Shown one piece after another: positions 24,706 through 34,038 of a DNA stretch of 64,000 nucleotides. The notes under the pieces were generated by a model, which was not told the origin of the DNA, did not search any database, and was given only the letters and a program-made list of their open reading frames with translations. Positions within the stretch are counted from its first letter, which is position 1. Each line of letters opens with the position of its first letter. The position numbers were made by a program, and so were the translations under genes. The stretch spans positions 6,481,001 through 6,545,000 of the forward strand of contig NZ_LT827010.1 in NCBI RefSeq assembly GCF_900119315.1, in the 5' to 3' direction. This DNA comes from Actinoplanes sp. SE50/110. GTDB taxonomy: Bacteria > Actinomycetota > Actinomycetes > Mycobacteriales > Micromonosporaceae.

Positions 24706-24832
24706 CCAGGTGGAGGCTTCCGTGGCGGACCGATCAGGAAGTGTCAGTGCCGTCATCCGACCGCGCTTTCACGATCGAAGCCAGTCGCTCCGGGACTCGC
24801 GCTTACGTTGCTAATTCTGTAGAGCGCCGGGC

Positions 24833-24849
24833 TACCTGACTGTCAGGTA
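24833..24849. promoter_or_regulatory. Perfect palindrome upstream of the CHAT-like gene
   Basis: TACCTGAC-T-GTCAGGTA, 8-bp perfect arms, 27 bp upstream of the -35 of the 24911 gene. Likely an operator for an unlinked regulator. Confidence 0.45.
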
Positions 24850-24875
24850 TCAGATTGCCTGCATAGTCGATGTCG

Positions 24876-24910
24876 TTGCACTCGCGCAACTCCGCCCCTA
24901 TGTTGGCACC
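24876..24910 (+). promoter_or_regulatory. Leaderless promoter of the 24911 gene
   Basis: TTGCAC (24876-24881), 17-bp spacer, TATGTT (24899-24904), then 6 nt to the GTG. Ideal sigma-70-type spacing, with transcription expected to start at the GTG itself; no Shine-Dalgarno is present. Confidence 0.65.
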
Positions 24911-25807
24911 GTGGCTGGTCCTGAGTTTGAAGGTCAAGAGGAACGACGCGAGGCCAACAGGCCGCGAGACGACTGGCCTGCGATTGTTGAAGCAGTCAAG
25001 ACGCCCCTCGGCTTCTTTGCGCTGGTCGTGCTCGCCGTTGAAGGCATCCTCGCTGTGGGGGTAGGGCTCACGAGCGGGCCTAACCAGACTTATCTGGTTC
25101 TCGGCATGATCGGCCTCGTAGCGTCGCTGATCCTACTCGTCACCGGAATGGCGGTATGGCGGCCCGAATCGCTGTACGGGAAAACGCCGGAGATAGTCGT
25201 TTCGATAGCGAAAGCGCCCGCCGGATCAGGATCGCCTGATACTCAGGACGGCGGCGTGGCAGAAGTCGTCGAGAATCCGAAATTCTTGATAGCCGGCTCA
25301 GAAGCCGCACCATGGGACCGTTTTCTCGAAGAAGACCGCGGAATTATCACTGCGGCATTTCCGGGCTCCACTGTTTCGGTTGAGCCCGCAGAAACCGCAG
25401 CAGGCTTCAGTCAGGCACTCTTGACGTTAGGGGCACACGCTCAAGTTTGGCAGCTCTCTGCCCAAGTTGAGGGAAGCGGAAGCATACAGATCGGAAGCGA
25501 TTCGCTTCCGCCGCGCGGACTTGGCGAGGTCGTACGTCAGTCACGACCGAAACTCGTCGTTCTAGCAGCATGCGCCTCAGCATCAGTCGCTGCAGAGATC
25601 GCCCCGTCGGCCGCCACGGGAACTCTTGATAGTGATGCTTGGAAACGATGGAGTACTATCTTCTACACACTGCTCGCGACCGGCGTGCCACTGAGCCGGG
25701 CATTCGCAATTACTCAAGCCGTAGATGGACTTCCAGTAGCCATGATCTTACGGCGAGATATGATATTCGCTGGGAGAGATCAGCGTTCGCTCCGGGCTGG
25801 AAAGTGA
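24911..25807 (+). CDS. Two-TM protein with caspase-like (CHAT-like) C-terminal domain
   Basis: 298 residues. Two TM helices (~34-53 and 61-82) are followed by a linker and a domain (~120-290) with the CHAT/caspase layout: VWQLSAQVEGSGSIQI where the catalytic His strand is expected, then RPKLVVLAACASASVAAEI with a Cys at 221, and FYTLLATGVPLSRAFAIT. In active enzymes the first strand reads like H(L/I)xxH; here both positions are Gln (Q181, Q185), so protease activity is doubtful unless another residue substitutes. It may be a membrane death effector or a pseudo-enzyme sensor beside the NACHT gene. The assignment is by pattern; a search is needed to confirm it. Confidence 0.5.
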   Translation: MAGPEFEGQEERREANRPRDDWPAIVEAVKTPLGFFALVVLAVEGILAVGVGLTSGPNQTYLVLGMIGLVASLILLVTGMAVWRPESLYGKTPEIVVSIAKAPAGSGSPDTQDGGVAEVVENPKFLIAGSEAAPWDRFLEEDRGIITAAFPGSTVSVEPAETAAGFSQALLTLGAHAQVWQLSAQVEGSGSIQIGSDSLPPRGLGEVVRQSRPKLVVLAACASASVAAEIAPSAATGTLDSDAWKRWSTIFYTLLATGVPLSRAFAITQAVDGLPVAMILRRDMIFAGRDQRSLRAGK

Positions 25808-25877
25808 AGACAACGAGAATGGCGCACGCTGAACTGAAAGCGAAGGCAAGCGATTCACTCATTTACTGCCAGCCGTG

Positions 25878-25900
25878 AACGGCGGCCAGGAACGGCCGTT
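25878..25900. terminator. Weak hairpin at the end of the CHAT-like gene
   Basis: AACGGC (25878-25883) and GCCGTT (25895-25900), followed by ACTTTGC. Plausible terminator for the plus-strand gene. Confidence 0.4.
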
Positions 25901-26218
25901 ACTTTGCAAATCGCTCACCAGTACAACGCGGCTTCGCGGTGCGCGGTCATTAGTGCGTGGCGAGGGAAGCGACGGAAGGCAGCTCTGTCGGGGGCGCTAC
26001 GAACCGGCAAGAAATACCGCGTGATCCTGGGCGACCCGGTAGGCCAGCATCGGCGGGTGCTGGTCGTACCAGCTTTCCGCATACGTCGCCACCCGCTTGC
26101 CCAACCTTCGTCCGAGCAGCCGGCGACTCTGCAAAATTTGTTCAGACGCTGCTGGTCCCGCAGTTGGTGGAGGTCTGCATCGCTGACGCACCAGTAACTC
26201 GCAAGAGCATGCCACTCG
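25901..26218. other. Stretch with no convincing gene
   Basis: 318 bp between the plus-strand CHAT-like gene and the end of the NACHT gene on minus. A minus-strand frame reads ATYAESWYDQHPPMLAYRV and onward, which looks like a fragment of a real protein but has no start or family; otherwise nothing is seen. Confidence 0.35.
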
Positions 26219-29200
26219 TCAAGGACGGTAACTTTTGCCGGTCCAGTAGTAGCGAGTATGCGTTACCGCGCCGTCGGCGCAAGGTGGACTACAGTCGTTG
26301 ATGCTTTGGTCAATGGCGTACGAGCCGTCCCCGGCATCGATGAGATTGCTTGAGAAGAAGTACGGATCTTCCGGCGAGGGGCCGAGTTCGGCGAAGCCGC
26401 GGCGGACTGGATGAAGCACCACCACCCCTTTGTCCCCGCCCATACTGAAAATGAGGAAAACATTACCGGTACGGTCCCGGCCCGCGATCGTGAGTTCAGT
26501 CCACGTGTCCAACTCTTGCTGCCAACGTACCTTCCCGGTCCGGTCGGTGACGACGACGCCAGCGATCGGCTCATCTCCGCTTTCGTCCAACGTGCTAAGC
26601 AATGTGACAGGCCCCCAGGACTTGTGATTGACGGCGACGTGTCCGGTCACCCGACACCCGGGTAAGCATGCGCCGTGCCGCTGCAGGTCCTGCCAGGTCG
26701 GCGTGGCTAGCGTCGGTTGAGTCTGTTCAGCGGCTGCAACGATGTCGGCCTGGCGGACGGCGCCGCCGGCGATGAGCAAGCACACTGCCGCGCCGGCCGA
26801 CCAACGCCAGGCCGCAGGCCACTCCTCCGGCGGCCAGGCGCGACGGCGGGAACCGGTCACATTCGTCGCAGGTACGTGCAGTTGATGGAGCAGGCGTACG
26901 TGCCGGAACCGATGGGTGCTTCCAGTCTGTCGCAGCACGCCGGCGTCTCGGGCCTGCTCGAGCAGGCGCAGGAACCGCCATGGCAGCCGGCCGGTCCCAG
27001 CCAGCCACAGATGTGCCGTGCGGTATTGCAACCATGCCGACGTACGTACGACTGCGACCAGTACCGGCAGCATGATCAGCAGGACCGCGCAGACGAACAC
27101 GAGTGCGGGCCGATGCGGGTGCTGACCGACCAGGACGGCCGCCAATGTGCCGGCAACAGCAGCCGGCACGGCCAGCAGCAGCCCTAACACTGTGGCGTCG
27201 GTGTGTAGTGCCTGTCGGGGGCCCGCCATCCGGCCATGGTCGATGGGGGCCAAGACCCAATGCAGCACACCGACCAGCAATCCTGTCAAAGCGCCGACGA
27301 ACACGAACGGTGCCATGTCCGCCAACGCCGGCAACGCCGGCACCGGAAGGTCGCCTGTACTGATCCCCGCCGCCCACCACACCGGCCAGGAAAGTGCAGG
27401 GAACAGTAACGTCATAACGGTCACGGCAATCGCTCCCGCAATTGCGCCCAGACCGACACGTGGCACGATGACCGGAGCTGCGTCACCGAGCCGAGGGGCG
27501 ACCCGGCGCGGAGTTCGGTAGCCGGGTCCGATGCTCACCAACGTTTCTCCAAGCAGCCGCAGAGCCAAGGCCACCACCGCGGCCTGGACCGCACCCCACC
27601 ACAGAAACGGATCTACTGCGGTCAGCAGCGCCGCCACGGTCACCGCAACCAGCCAGCTCAGCATCACGCGGCGGCGCGACGCGCGATGCCGCCTGTGACG
27701 TGATCGCACACGAGGGCGTCGGCCGGCAATGATGCCGCTCACGGCCGCGGCGACAGCAAACCCGGCCAGCACGGCGAACTGATAGACCCGCCCGGGGCTC
27801 ACCTGTCCCTCCACCGCGCCGGCCACGAACACCGCGCCTCCGCAGGTGAAAGCTAGCGCGGTGCCCAGCCACCTTTCCCGACGCCGATCCCAGTCGGTGT
27901 AGCGAAGATCGGCCCACGAGGGCGACAACAACCAGACCGTGGCGAAAACGACGAAGAGCAGCCCCGTGAGATCCACGACGAGCGTACGCGCGCCATACAC
28001 CGCGGCGACCCCGCCAACGGCAGCAGCCAGAAGGCTTACGGCACCTGCCCCGGCAACGAGTGCCGGCACCGGAATGGCCCGCATCCAGTGCGGCTTCTCG
28101 ACGTACCGGCCGCCTGCGGTAGGCCGCGGAGGAAGAGTGATAGCCCCCACGGTCACGGCCACGAAGACCCCGGCCAGGGTGGCGAACAAGGAGGTGCAGG
28201 CCACCTGCCACTTGCCGCCGAGCACCACCGCAAAACTCACCGCACCTAGCAGGCCGAGTGTCATGGAAATCGGCGCAGCCGCCGCTACGGCAGGTACAAC
28301 GTGGGGGGTTTGCCACCAGCTGAGGTCACCCGTCCGGCCCGTACGGACTATCGCGGCCAGCGTTCGCAGATGCCGATGCACTGTGGCCACTCGCCGGGGC
28401 GAGATGACGCCCCCGCTGTCTGCTGCGATGCTGCGGGCAGCCTGATCAACGTATTGGCCGAGCAAGGTTCGCTCCAGCGCAGCACGGTCGGGCAGTCGGG
28501 CACGGTCAAGGAGCTCGGCGGGATTGGCCGCTGCAGTGTCGTACAGGGCACGGGCCATGGTCACGAACAGCGGAGTCCGCAATACCAGGGCAAGCGGGTC
28601 CCGCTCAGTCACCCGTGCCTGCACGTCGCGCCAGCGGGCCGCGGTTGTTGGCGGCCCGGCCTCCTGCAGGAAGGTGAAGGCGGTCGCCAAAGGCACCGGC
28701 TGCAATCGCAGCACAGCAGCCGCTGTCAACACGTCGCTGGCGGTAACCTCGGCGGTGTATTCGTCCGCGCGACTGGTGATTACCAGAAGCTGCGGGGCCG
28801 ACAGGCTCTGGTTGATTTCGTGTAAGGCTTGCCGACGCGCCTGTGGCAGCAGTTCGTCGAACCCGTCCAGAATCACCAACAGCCGACCAGCCACCAGCAG
28901 CGTCCTCGCCACAGTTCGCGCCTGCGGCACCGCCGGATGATCGTCGGCGATTTGCTGCACTAGCCATTGCGGCAACGGCTGGCGGGTGACGTTCCATGCC
29001 GCCAGGGACAGCAACACGGGTACGGGCTGGCCGGATTGCCAGGCGTCGGCTCGCAGCACCGCCAGCCTGCGCGCGGCGACAGTCTTTCCGCAGCCAGCCG
29101 GGCCGATCAGCACCATTCGGCCGGAAGGTATGGCCGAAAAAAGGGTGTCGATTTGCGACAGGTTGCCGGTTAGCGGCAGCGGGGTGCCATCACCGTCTCC

Positions 29201-29545
29201 CGCACGGATCACCTGCCAATGATCGGTGATCGCCGCATCCGCTGGCCTTAGTTGCACCGGTATCGGCCAAGGATCATTCAGCCGTTGCCGACGCTCCTCC
29301 TCCTGCAATTGGCGGCGCACGTCGGCCACCAGCGCAGCTTCAAGCTCCGCTCCATCCGACGGCGTGACATCGGGCTTGAGCAGTTTCATACCCGCCACAG
29401 TGGAGCCGAAGGCAACCAACGCACTGATCACGCCCCAGAGCGTGCTGGCGGTGTTCAAGGTGGCTCGTACGCTGACCACCGTCGTCAAGACGACGGTGAA
29501 CACGACCACGCTGGAAATCACCCAGATACGCCGTCGACGCGTCAT
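26219..29545 (-). CDS. Polytopic NACHT-type STAND NTPase
   Basis: 1108 residues. Two N-terminal TM helices (~8-27, 35-53), then a NACHT domain: Walker A GPAGCGKT (148-155), Walker B LLVILDGFDEL (222-232) with the acidic tail typical of NACHT, and sensor LLVITSRADEY. From ~410 to ~860 there are about ten more TM helices, and the last ~170 residues look like beta-propeller-type repeats (GPVTLLSTLDESGDEPIAGV). NACHT NTPases in bacteria often protect against phages; the long membrane part here suggests that the effector acts on the membrane. It has no adjacent partner on the same strand; the CHAT-like gene is convergent. Confidence 0.75.
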   Translation of the reverse strand: MTRRRRIWVISSVVVFTVVLTTVVSVRATLNTASTLWGVISALVAFGSTVAGMKLLKPDVTPSDGAELEAALVADVRRQLQEEERRQRLNDPWPIPVQLRPADAAITDHWQVIRAGDGDGTPLPLTGNLSQIDTLFSAIPSGRMVLIGPAGCGKTVAARRLAVLRADAWQSGQPVPVLLSLAAWNVTRQPLPQWLVQQIADDHPAVPQARTVARTLLVAGRLLVILDGFDELLPQARRQALHEINQSLSAPQLLVITSRADEYTAEVTASDVLTAAAVLRLQPVPLATAFTFLQEAGPPTTAARWRDVQARVTERDPLALVLRTPLFVTMARALYDTAAANPAELLDRARLPDRAALERTLLGQYVDQAARSIAADSGGVISPRRVATVHRHLRTLAAIVRTGRTGDLSWWQTPHVVPAVAAAAPISMTLGLLGAVSFAVVLGGKWQVACTSLFATLAGVFVAVTVGAITLPPRPTAGGRYVEKPHWMRAIPVPALVAGAGAVSLLAAAVGGVAAVYGARTLVVDLTGLLFVVFATVWLLSPSWADLRYTDWDRRRERWLGTALAFTCGGAVFVAGAVEGQVSPGRVYQFAVLAGFAVAAAVSGIIAGRRPRVRSRHRRHRASRRRVMLSWLVAVTVAALLTAVDPFLWWGAVQAAVVALALRLLGETLVSIGPGYRTPRRVAPRLGDAAPVIVPRVGLGAIAGAIAVTVMTLLFPALSWPVWWAAGISTGDLPVPALPALADMAPFVFVGALTGLLVGVLHWVLAPIDHGRMAGPRQALHTDATVLGLLLAVPAAVAGTLAAVLVGQHPHRPALVFVCAVLLIMLPVLVAVVRTSAWLQYRTAHLWLAGTGRLPWRFLRLLEQARDAGVLRQTGSTHRFRHVRLLHQLHVPATNVTGSRRRAWPPEEWPAAWRWSAGAAVCLLIAGGAVRQADIVAAAEQTQPTLATPTWQDLQRHGACLPGCRVTGHVAVNHKSWGPVTLLSTLDESGDEPIAGVVVTDRTGKVRWQQELDTWTELTIAGRDRTGNVFLIFSMGGDKGVVVLHPVRRGFAELGPSPEDPYFFSSNLIDAGDGSYAIDQSINDCSPPCADGAVTHTRYYWTGKSYRP

Positions 29546-29589
29546 GGTGTCATCATGCCTTTGGCCGCTACCGTCCGCATCCGCCGGAC

Positions 29590-29786
29590 AACGCAGCTTG
29601 TCCGGCCGACCACCGGCCTTCGACCCGGCGATCTACCAGCAGCGCCACGCCGTGGAGTGCGGCATCAACCGCTTCAAACGCCACCGCGCAGTCGCCACCA
29701 GCTTCGACAAACTCGCCGTGTGCTACGAAGCAACCGTGACCACCGCCGCGATCAACGAATGGCTATGCCTTCGATACACGCCCTAG
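29590..29786 (+). pseudogene. IS5-type transposase C-terminal relic
   Basis: Reads GRPPAFDPAIYQQRHAVECG, INRFKRHRAVATSFDKLAVC and ends AAINEWLCLRYTP, the C-terminal part of an IS5-family DDE transposase with the catalytic Glu (AVECGINRFK). No N-terminal part is present in any frame. It lies upstream of the NACHT gene. Confidence 0.75.
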
Positions 29787-29902
29787 CGCGATATCTGCGC
29801 CATTCAAGATTATTAACGCAGTTCGTGCCAGAGCCGACGTTCGACACCATTTCGCCAGCGCCGCTCGTCGCAATACTCGTGAGAACCGGCACCTCTCGCG
29901 GA

Positions 29903-29936
29903 CCTTGACCGCCGTCGGCACCGACGGCGGTCAAGG
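29903..29936 (-). terminator. 16-bp perfect hairpin after the STAND gene
   Basis: CCTTGACCGCCGTCGG, a 2-nt loop CA, and the exact complement. Located 70 bp past the stop of the STAND NTPase (30007), so it likely ends that operon. The 2-nt loop makes the DNA nearly a full palindrome. Confidence 0.65.
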
Positions 29937-30006
29937 AGTCCGCTGACGCTGCGTACAAGCGATCACGAAGCGACCCTTTCCGCGTGATTTGTCTGCAATC
30001 CAGCTC

Positions 30007-33000
30007 TTACAGGTCAATGACGCGCTGGGAGACAGCGGCCCGGATGGCGTCGGGTTCAACCACAACGAGACCGCGCAACGGGATCGTCCACTCTCCCAGC
30101 GCCAGTGCGGCCGCCATGACCTGCTTCGCGCGGATGGGCCGTCGCCCGCGGGCCAGGCCTACCGCAAGATCGGTCATGGCTCCGGCCTTCGCCCACGGGC
30201 TGGTTATCTCCTCGACGATCCGCAGCGCATCGTCGGGGCGTCCGCCGTCCCGCGCCATGACAGCGACTATGCGGGCGAGAGCTTGGTCGCGGACGTCGTC
30301 ACCGCCCGGTCCCGAGGTGAACACGTTCCAGCGTTGCGTGAACGCACGCTCCGGCGCCAACGAGCGGGCAAAATGCAGCGCGGCATCTAGGTGGCCGTGC
30401 TCGGCGAGCGCCTCGGCCAAGTAGACCTCCATCGCCGGGGTGTGCTCGGCGTCGTCTTGGAGCAGCCGAGCGGCCTCCTCCGGCCGGTCCAACCGCAGCA
30501 ATGCGTCGATGCCTAGAACGACCGGTTCGGGAAGCATCCACGAACCGTCGCAGCCGACGGCGGCCTCCGTGGCAGCGGCGATCATCCGCGTGACGCTCGG
30601 GGCGTCGCCGACCGCGCTCCAAGCGGTGATCAGCCGGCTGAAGGCGCAGCACCGTTCCCATGGATCCACCAGTGCCTCGGCGATCTGCTCTGCTCGGCGG
30701 ATATAGCGGACAGCGGCATCGGGGGTCAGCGTGCCGCCGGCAATCGTCTGCACCGCCAGCTCCGCGTGAAAGACGGCCCGCTGCCAGGCGAGTCGCAGCT
30801 GCTGCTCGACGGCCGGGATCCGATCGGCATGCCCGGCCGCTAGGAAGACGGTGGCGATGCATGCCGCCGTCTCGGAGTGCTCGACGCTTTCTCCCGTGGG
30901 CAGGATTCTCAGTGCGTGTATGGCAAGTAGATCGGCATGGTCGGCGTCCCGAACCTCGAGGTAGCCCTGAGCTACGACGGCGAGGGCGTGGGCACGCTCG
31001 CCAGGCTCCGCGGCCCGGCCAGCCAGCCGGGAGGCCAGCCGTAGGCGCTGGCTCGCCACGAGCGCTGCGGTGACCTCCTGCAGGATGTCACCCTGCAGCT
31101 CCTCGGCGAGCCGGGCTGCGAGCTCTCCCGTCCCATCCTCATCACTCGCCTCTGTGTCGGCGCGCGGCTTTCCGGTGGCAAGCCGGGCGAGCTGGCTGAG
31201 CGCTTCCCTGCGAGTCTCTTTGTCACCGATGCGCCGGATCCGCTTCTCGGCCCCCTCGAGATCACCCAACTCCGCCTCGGCGCACGCAACTAACGCCAGG
31301 TCCTCGTCCGCCCGCTCCGGATCGGTGGTCTGGCGTGACGCGGTGTCGGCGGCCGTGGCCACCCGCAACGCCGCCCTAACGTCACCCACTGTGGCCAGAA
31401 TCCGCGCGGCCCTTGCAAGTATCACGCCAGCCTCGTCAAGGTCGAGCGGATCGACCTCTGTGGCATCGAAGTCAGGCTCGTCGACGTCGAAATCGGTGCC
31501 GGTCAGCCGGCGCTCAACTGCGAACAACGCGGCTCGCCGGGCCACCTGTGGCCGGTTCTGTTCGATGGCGGCCTCGGCGAGTTGAAGGGCGACGTAGGCC
31601 TCCTGGACCGGATCATCAAGGAGGTCGACGGCCTGCATGGCGGCACTCTCCCAACCGCCCTCGGCGATCGCGGAGGCGACCGAAACGAGGGCGTCGTCGG
31701 GCACGCGTCGCAGGCTCCGCGTCATCAAAGCGTCGTCGGCCATACGGGCAGCCAGGATCGCCAGGTGGGCGTACCCTTTCGGGCCGGTTTCGCTGGCGAG
31801 CCGTTCCGCCTCCTCGAGCACGCCCGGGCCACGAGGGTCACCGCGCGACATGAGCCGGGCTCCAACGGCCGCGACCCTGCCCACCTGCTCGGCGGCTGTC
31901 GGCAGGGTGCGCGCCAGCGCCAGCGCCCGGTCCGGGCGGTCGGCATCGACGAGCAGGTCGCAGAGGTCGTTGACGGGACTCAGCCGGTGCGCGGCGCGGG
32001 CCAGCCGTGCGGCCAGCGCTTCGGCGTCGGCGAATGACCCCGCCTCAACGCAGATCGCCAGCACGGGTCGACCGGCGTCGGCCGGGTCGGCCGTGCGCAA
32101 CAGGGCTGTTTCGGCCTCCTGGTAGCTCCCAGCCCGGGCTAAACAGCGAGCAAGGGTTGCCAGGATGGTTTCGCTCAGGTGTGGATTCTCCGCGGCTAGT
32201 TCCAGCACGCGCCGGTGAAGGGTCGGGCTGATCGGGTGGCCGGCGGCGTCAGCGATCGTCAAATCGGCGAGCCCGCGTACCTGGGCGTCTCGTATCTCGG
32301 CGGCCACTTCCTGGGCTTCCGAAATCCGGCCGTCCTCGCACAGCCCCTCGATGACCTGGTAAAACGCAGCTTCACGGACGCCGGGGTGCCGGAACTGCCG
32401 GGCGTAGGTCGCGCCGCGTAGCCGGGCATACCGGATCACTACCTCAATGCCGTTCGCGCACTTCTCGGCGGCGAAGCCGATGACGCCGTCAGCTTCGTCC
32501 GTTTGCCCGGCGGCGAGCAGGGCGGTGGCCACCGAGTGCAACGCCACCTCGCGCTCCGGGTCCGGCAGGTCCGAGGCCACGTAGGCTGCTATATCCGGCC
32601 GGCCGGCATGCAGCAACGCGTCGATCATTGACTGCTGGAGTTCCGTCCGTTGCGGACTCCGTTCCAGGGCGTCGATCAGGTTCAGCCCCCGTCCGGGCTG
32701 GCCCAGCAGCGCCCAGACCGCGGGCAACTCCGGCGGCATATGCAGGTTGGGTGACGTCAATTCCCAGCGGATCCTGGCCAGCTGCGCGGCGCTGCGCAAA
32801 TCGGGATCTCGCTGAAGTTGCCACAAGGCCTGGGCGGAAACGACCTCCGTCAACGCCGGGCCGTCGCCACCCAGTTCGTCTCGCATACGGGCGTGCCGGC
32901 TGGTGTCCCGTGCAAGCTCGGTAAGCGGACCCACCTCACCAGCGTCAGCGAGACGCTTGCCGTACCGGGCGAGCAGAAAAAACGGTGTCTCGGCCGGCCA

Positions 33001-34038
33001 TCGCAGGGACCGGTACGCGCGGGCCCAGTCGTCAATCCGTGCGCGATACTGTCTCATCTTGGATGCGCCGAGCACCTCGCTGGCCCCCAGGCGCAGGGAG
33101 TCGTGGCTGAACGCGAAACCGGTACCGCCGTCCGGGAACGCAGTGAGCACGAGTGTGCGGCCGGCGCCGTTGACCAGCGTCTCACGCACCTTCTCTGCTT
33201 CCGCCCCGCTGAGCTCGGCGACTTCCGCAATGCTGAGGCCTCCCTCCGAGGCGACAGCGAAACCGAGCACATCCGTCGCCAATGACCCCATACCGAGCAG
33301 GGTGTCGAGCTCCAGCCGCGCCGCGCGCTGCAGGCGAGCGGCCCGAGCCGAGCCGGACAAACGGCGGACTCGGCAGCTGAGCGCGGGATGGTCTACTACA
33401 TCGGTCGGCTGATCGAGCTGGTGACGGCTGGCCAGAATGACACGCAGGACCGGAGACGGGTCGGCCGGGAGCAGGCTGAGGATGCTCGGCAGCCGCGTGG
33501 CCCGGCTCCGGCTCTGATCCTCGTCGATGCCGTCGACCACCAGGGCCAAGCGCCGGCCCGTCGCGGCCGCGTGCTTCACCGCGCGGTCAAGCAGATCCGT
33601 CCGGTCGAGGTGCAGAAGGCTGGGGTTCACCGTCCCGGGGTCGGTCGTTGCCAGATAGGCCTGCAGTTGTGCGCGGAGTACCTGTTCGAACGCGAAACTG
33701 TCGTTCCAAGACGCTTGGCCGCCCCGAATGAAGAAGTGCAGCACGTCGACCCGCTCGGGCGGGTGCAACACGAAGAAGCCGAGCAGTGCGGTCTTGCCGG
33801 CCCACGGCTCGCCTTCCCACCGCATGTAAGGCTCGTCTCCAAAGCAAAACTCCGCCAACTCAGCCAATTCCTCATCGCGGTCCTCGAGCGTGGCCGGCGT
33901 CAGCTCGCGTACGTGCCCGAGCATCGCCTCTGGGCGTACGGCCTCGCCGTCGGCACCGTAGGAGATGAAGTAATAAAAGTTTTGAGTATTGTCGTCGCCC
34001 TGCTGGAAGTGGCTGCTTGAGGAAATGTTGCCGTTCAT
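30007..34038 (-). CDS. STAND NTPase with N-terminal amyloid-signalling-like motif and helical repeats
   Basis: 1343 residues, start overlapping the effector stop (ATGA). Residues 3-23 (GNISSSSHFQQGDDNTQNFY) resemble the motif at the C-terminus of the upstream protein, the hallmark of BASS-type prion-like signalling pairs. An NTPase domain follows: Walker A GEPWAGKT (76-83), Walker B LALVVDGIDED (~164-174), then winged-helix-like sequence (GLSIAEVAELSGAEAEKVRE). From ~340 to the end are tandem helical repeats of TPR/HEAT style, the expected sensor. In such NLR-like systems ligand binding by the repeats exposes the N-terminal motif, which templates amyloid folding of the effector. The ligand is unknown. 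Confidence is high for the NTPase, moderate for the motif. Confidence 0.75.
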   Translation of the reverse strand: MNGNISSSSHFQQGDDNTQNFYYFISYGADGEAVRPEAMLGHVRELTPATLEDRDEELAELAEFCFGDEPYMRWEGEPWAGKTALLGFFVLHPPERVDVLHFFIRGGQASWNDSFAFEQVLRAQLQAYLATTDPGTVNPSLLHLDRTDLLDRAVKHAAATGRRLALVVDGIDEDQSRSRATRLPSILSLLPADPSPVLRVILASRHQLDQPTDVVDHPALSCRVRRLSGSARAARLQRAARLELDTLLGMGSLATDVLGFAVASEGGLSIAEVAELSGAEAEKVRETLVNGAGRTLVLTAFPDGGTGFAFSHDSLRLGASEVLGASKMRQYRARIDDWARAYRSLRWPAETPFFLLARYGKRLADAGEVGPLTELARDTSRHARMRDELGGDGPALTEVVSAQALWQLQRDPDLRSAAQLARIRWELTSPNLHMPPELPAVWALLGQPGRGLNLIDALERSPQRTELQQSMIDALLHAGRPDIAAYVASDLPDPEREVALHSVATALLAAGQTDEADGVIGFAAEKCANGIEVVIRYARLRGATYARQFRHPGVREAAFYQVIEGLCEDGRISEAQEVAAEIRDAQVRGLADLTIADAAGHPISPTLHRRVLELAAENPHLSETILATLARCLARAGSYQEAETALLRTADPADAGRPVLAICVEAGSFADAEALAARLARAAHRLSPVNDLCDLLVDADRPDRALALARTLPTAAEQVGRVAAVGARLMSRGDPRGPGVLEEAERLASETGPKGYAHLAILAARMADDALMTRSLRRVPDDALVSVASAIAEGGWESAAMQAVDLLDDPVQEAYVALQLAEAAIEQNRPQVARRAALFAVERRLTGTDFDVDEPDFDATEVDPLDLDEAGVILARAARILATVGDVRAALRVATAADTASRQTTDPERADEDLALVACAEAELGDLEGAEKRIRRIGDKETRREALSQLARLATGKPRADTEASDEDGTGELAARLAEELQGDILQEVTAALVASQRLRLASRLAGRAAEPGERAHALAVVAQGYLEVRDADHADLLAIHALRILPTGESVEHSETAACIATVFLAAGHADRIPAVEQQLRLAWQRAVFHAELAVQTIAGGTLTPDAAVRYIRRAEQIAEALVDPWERCCAFSRLITAWSAVGDAPSVTRMIAAATEAAVGCDGSWMLPEPVVLGIDALLRLDRPEEAARLLQDDAEHTPAMEVYLAEALAEHGHLDAALHFARSLAPERAFTQRWNVFTSGPGGDDVRDQALARIVAVMARDGGRPDDALRIVEEITSPWAKAGAMTDLAVGLARGRRPIRAKQVMAAALALGEWTIPLRGLVVVEPDAIRAAVSQRVIDL

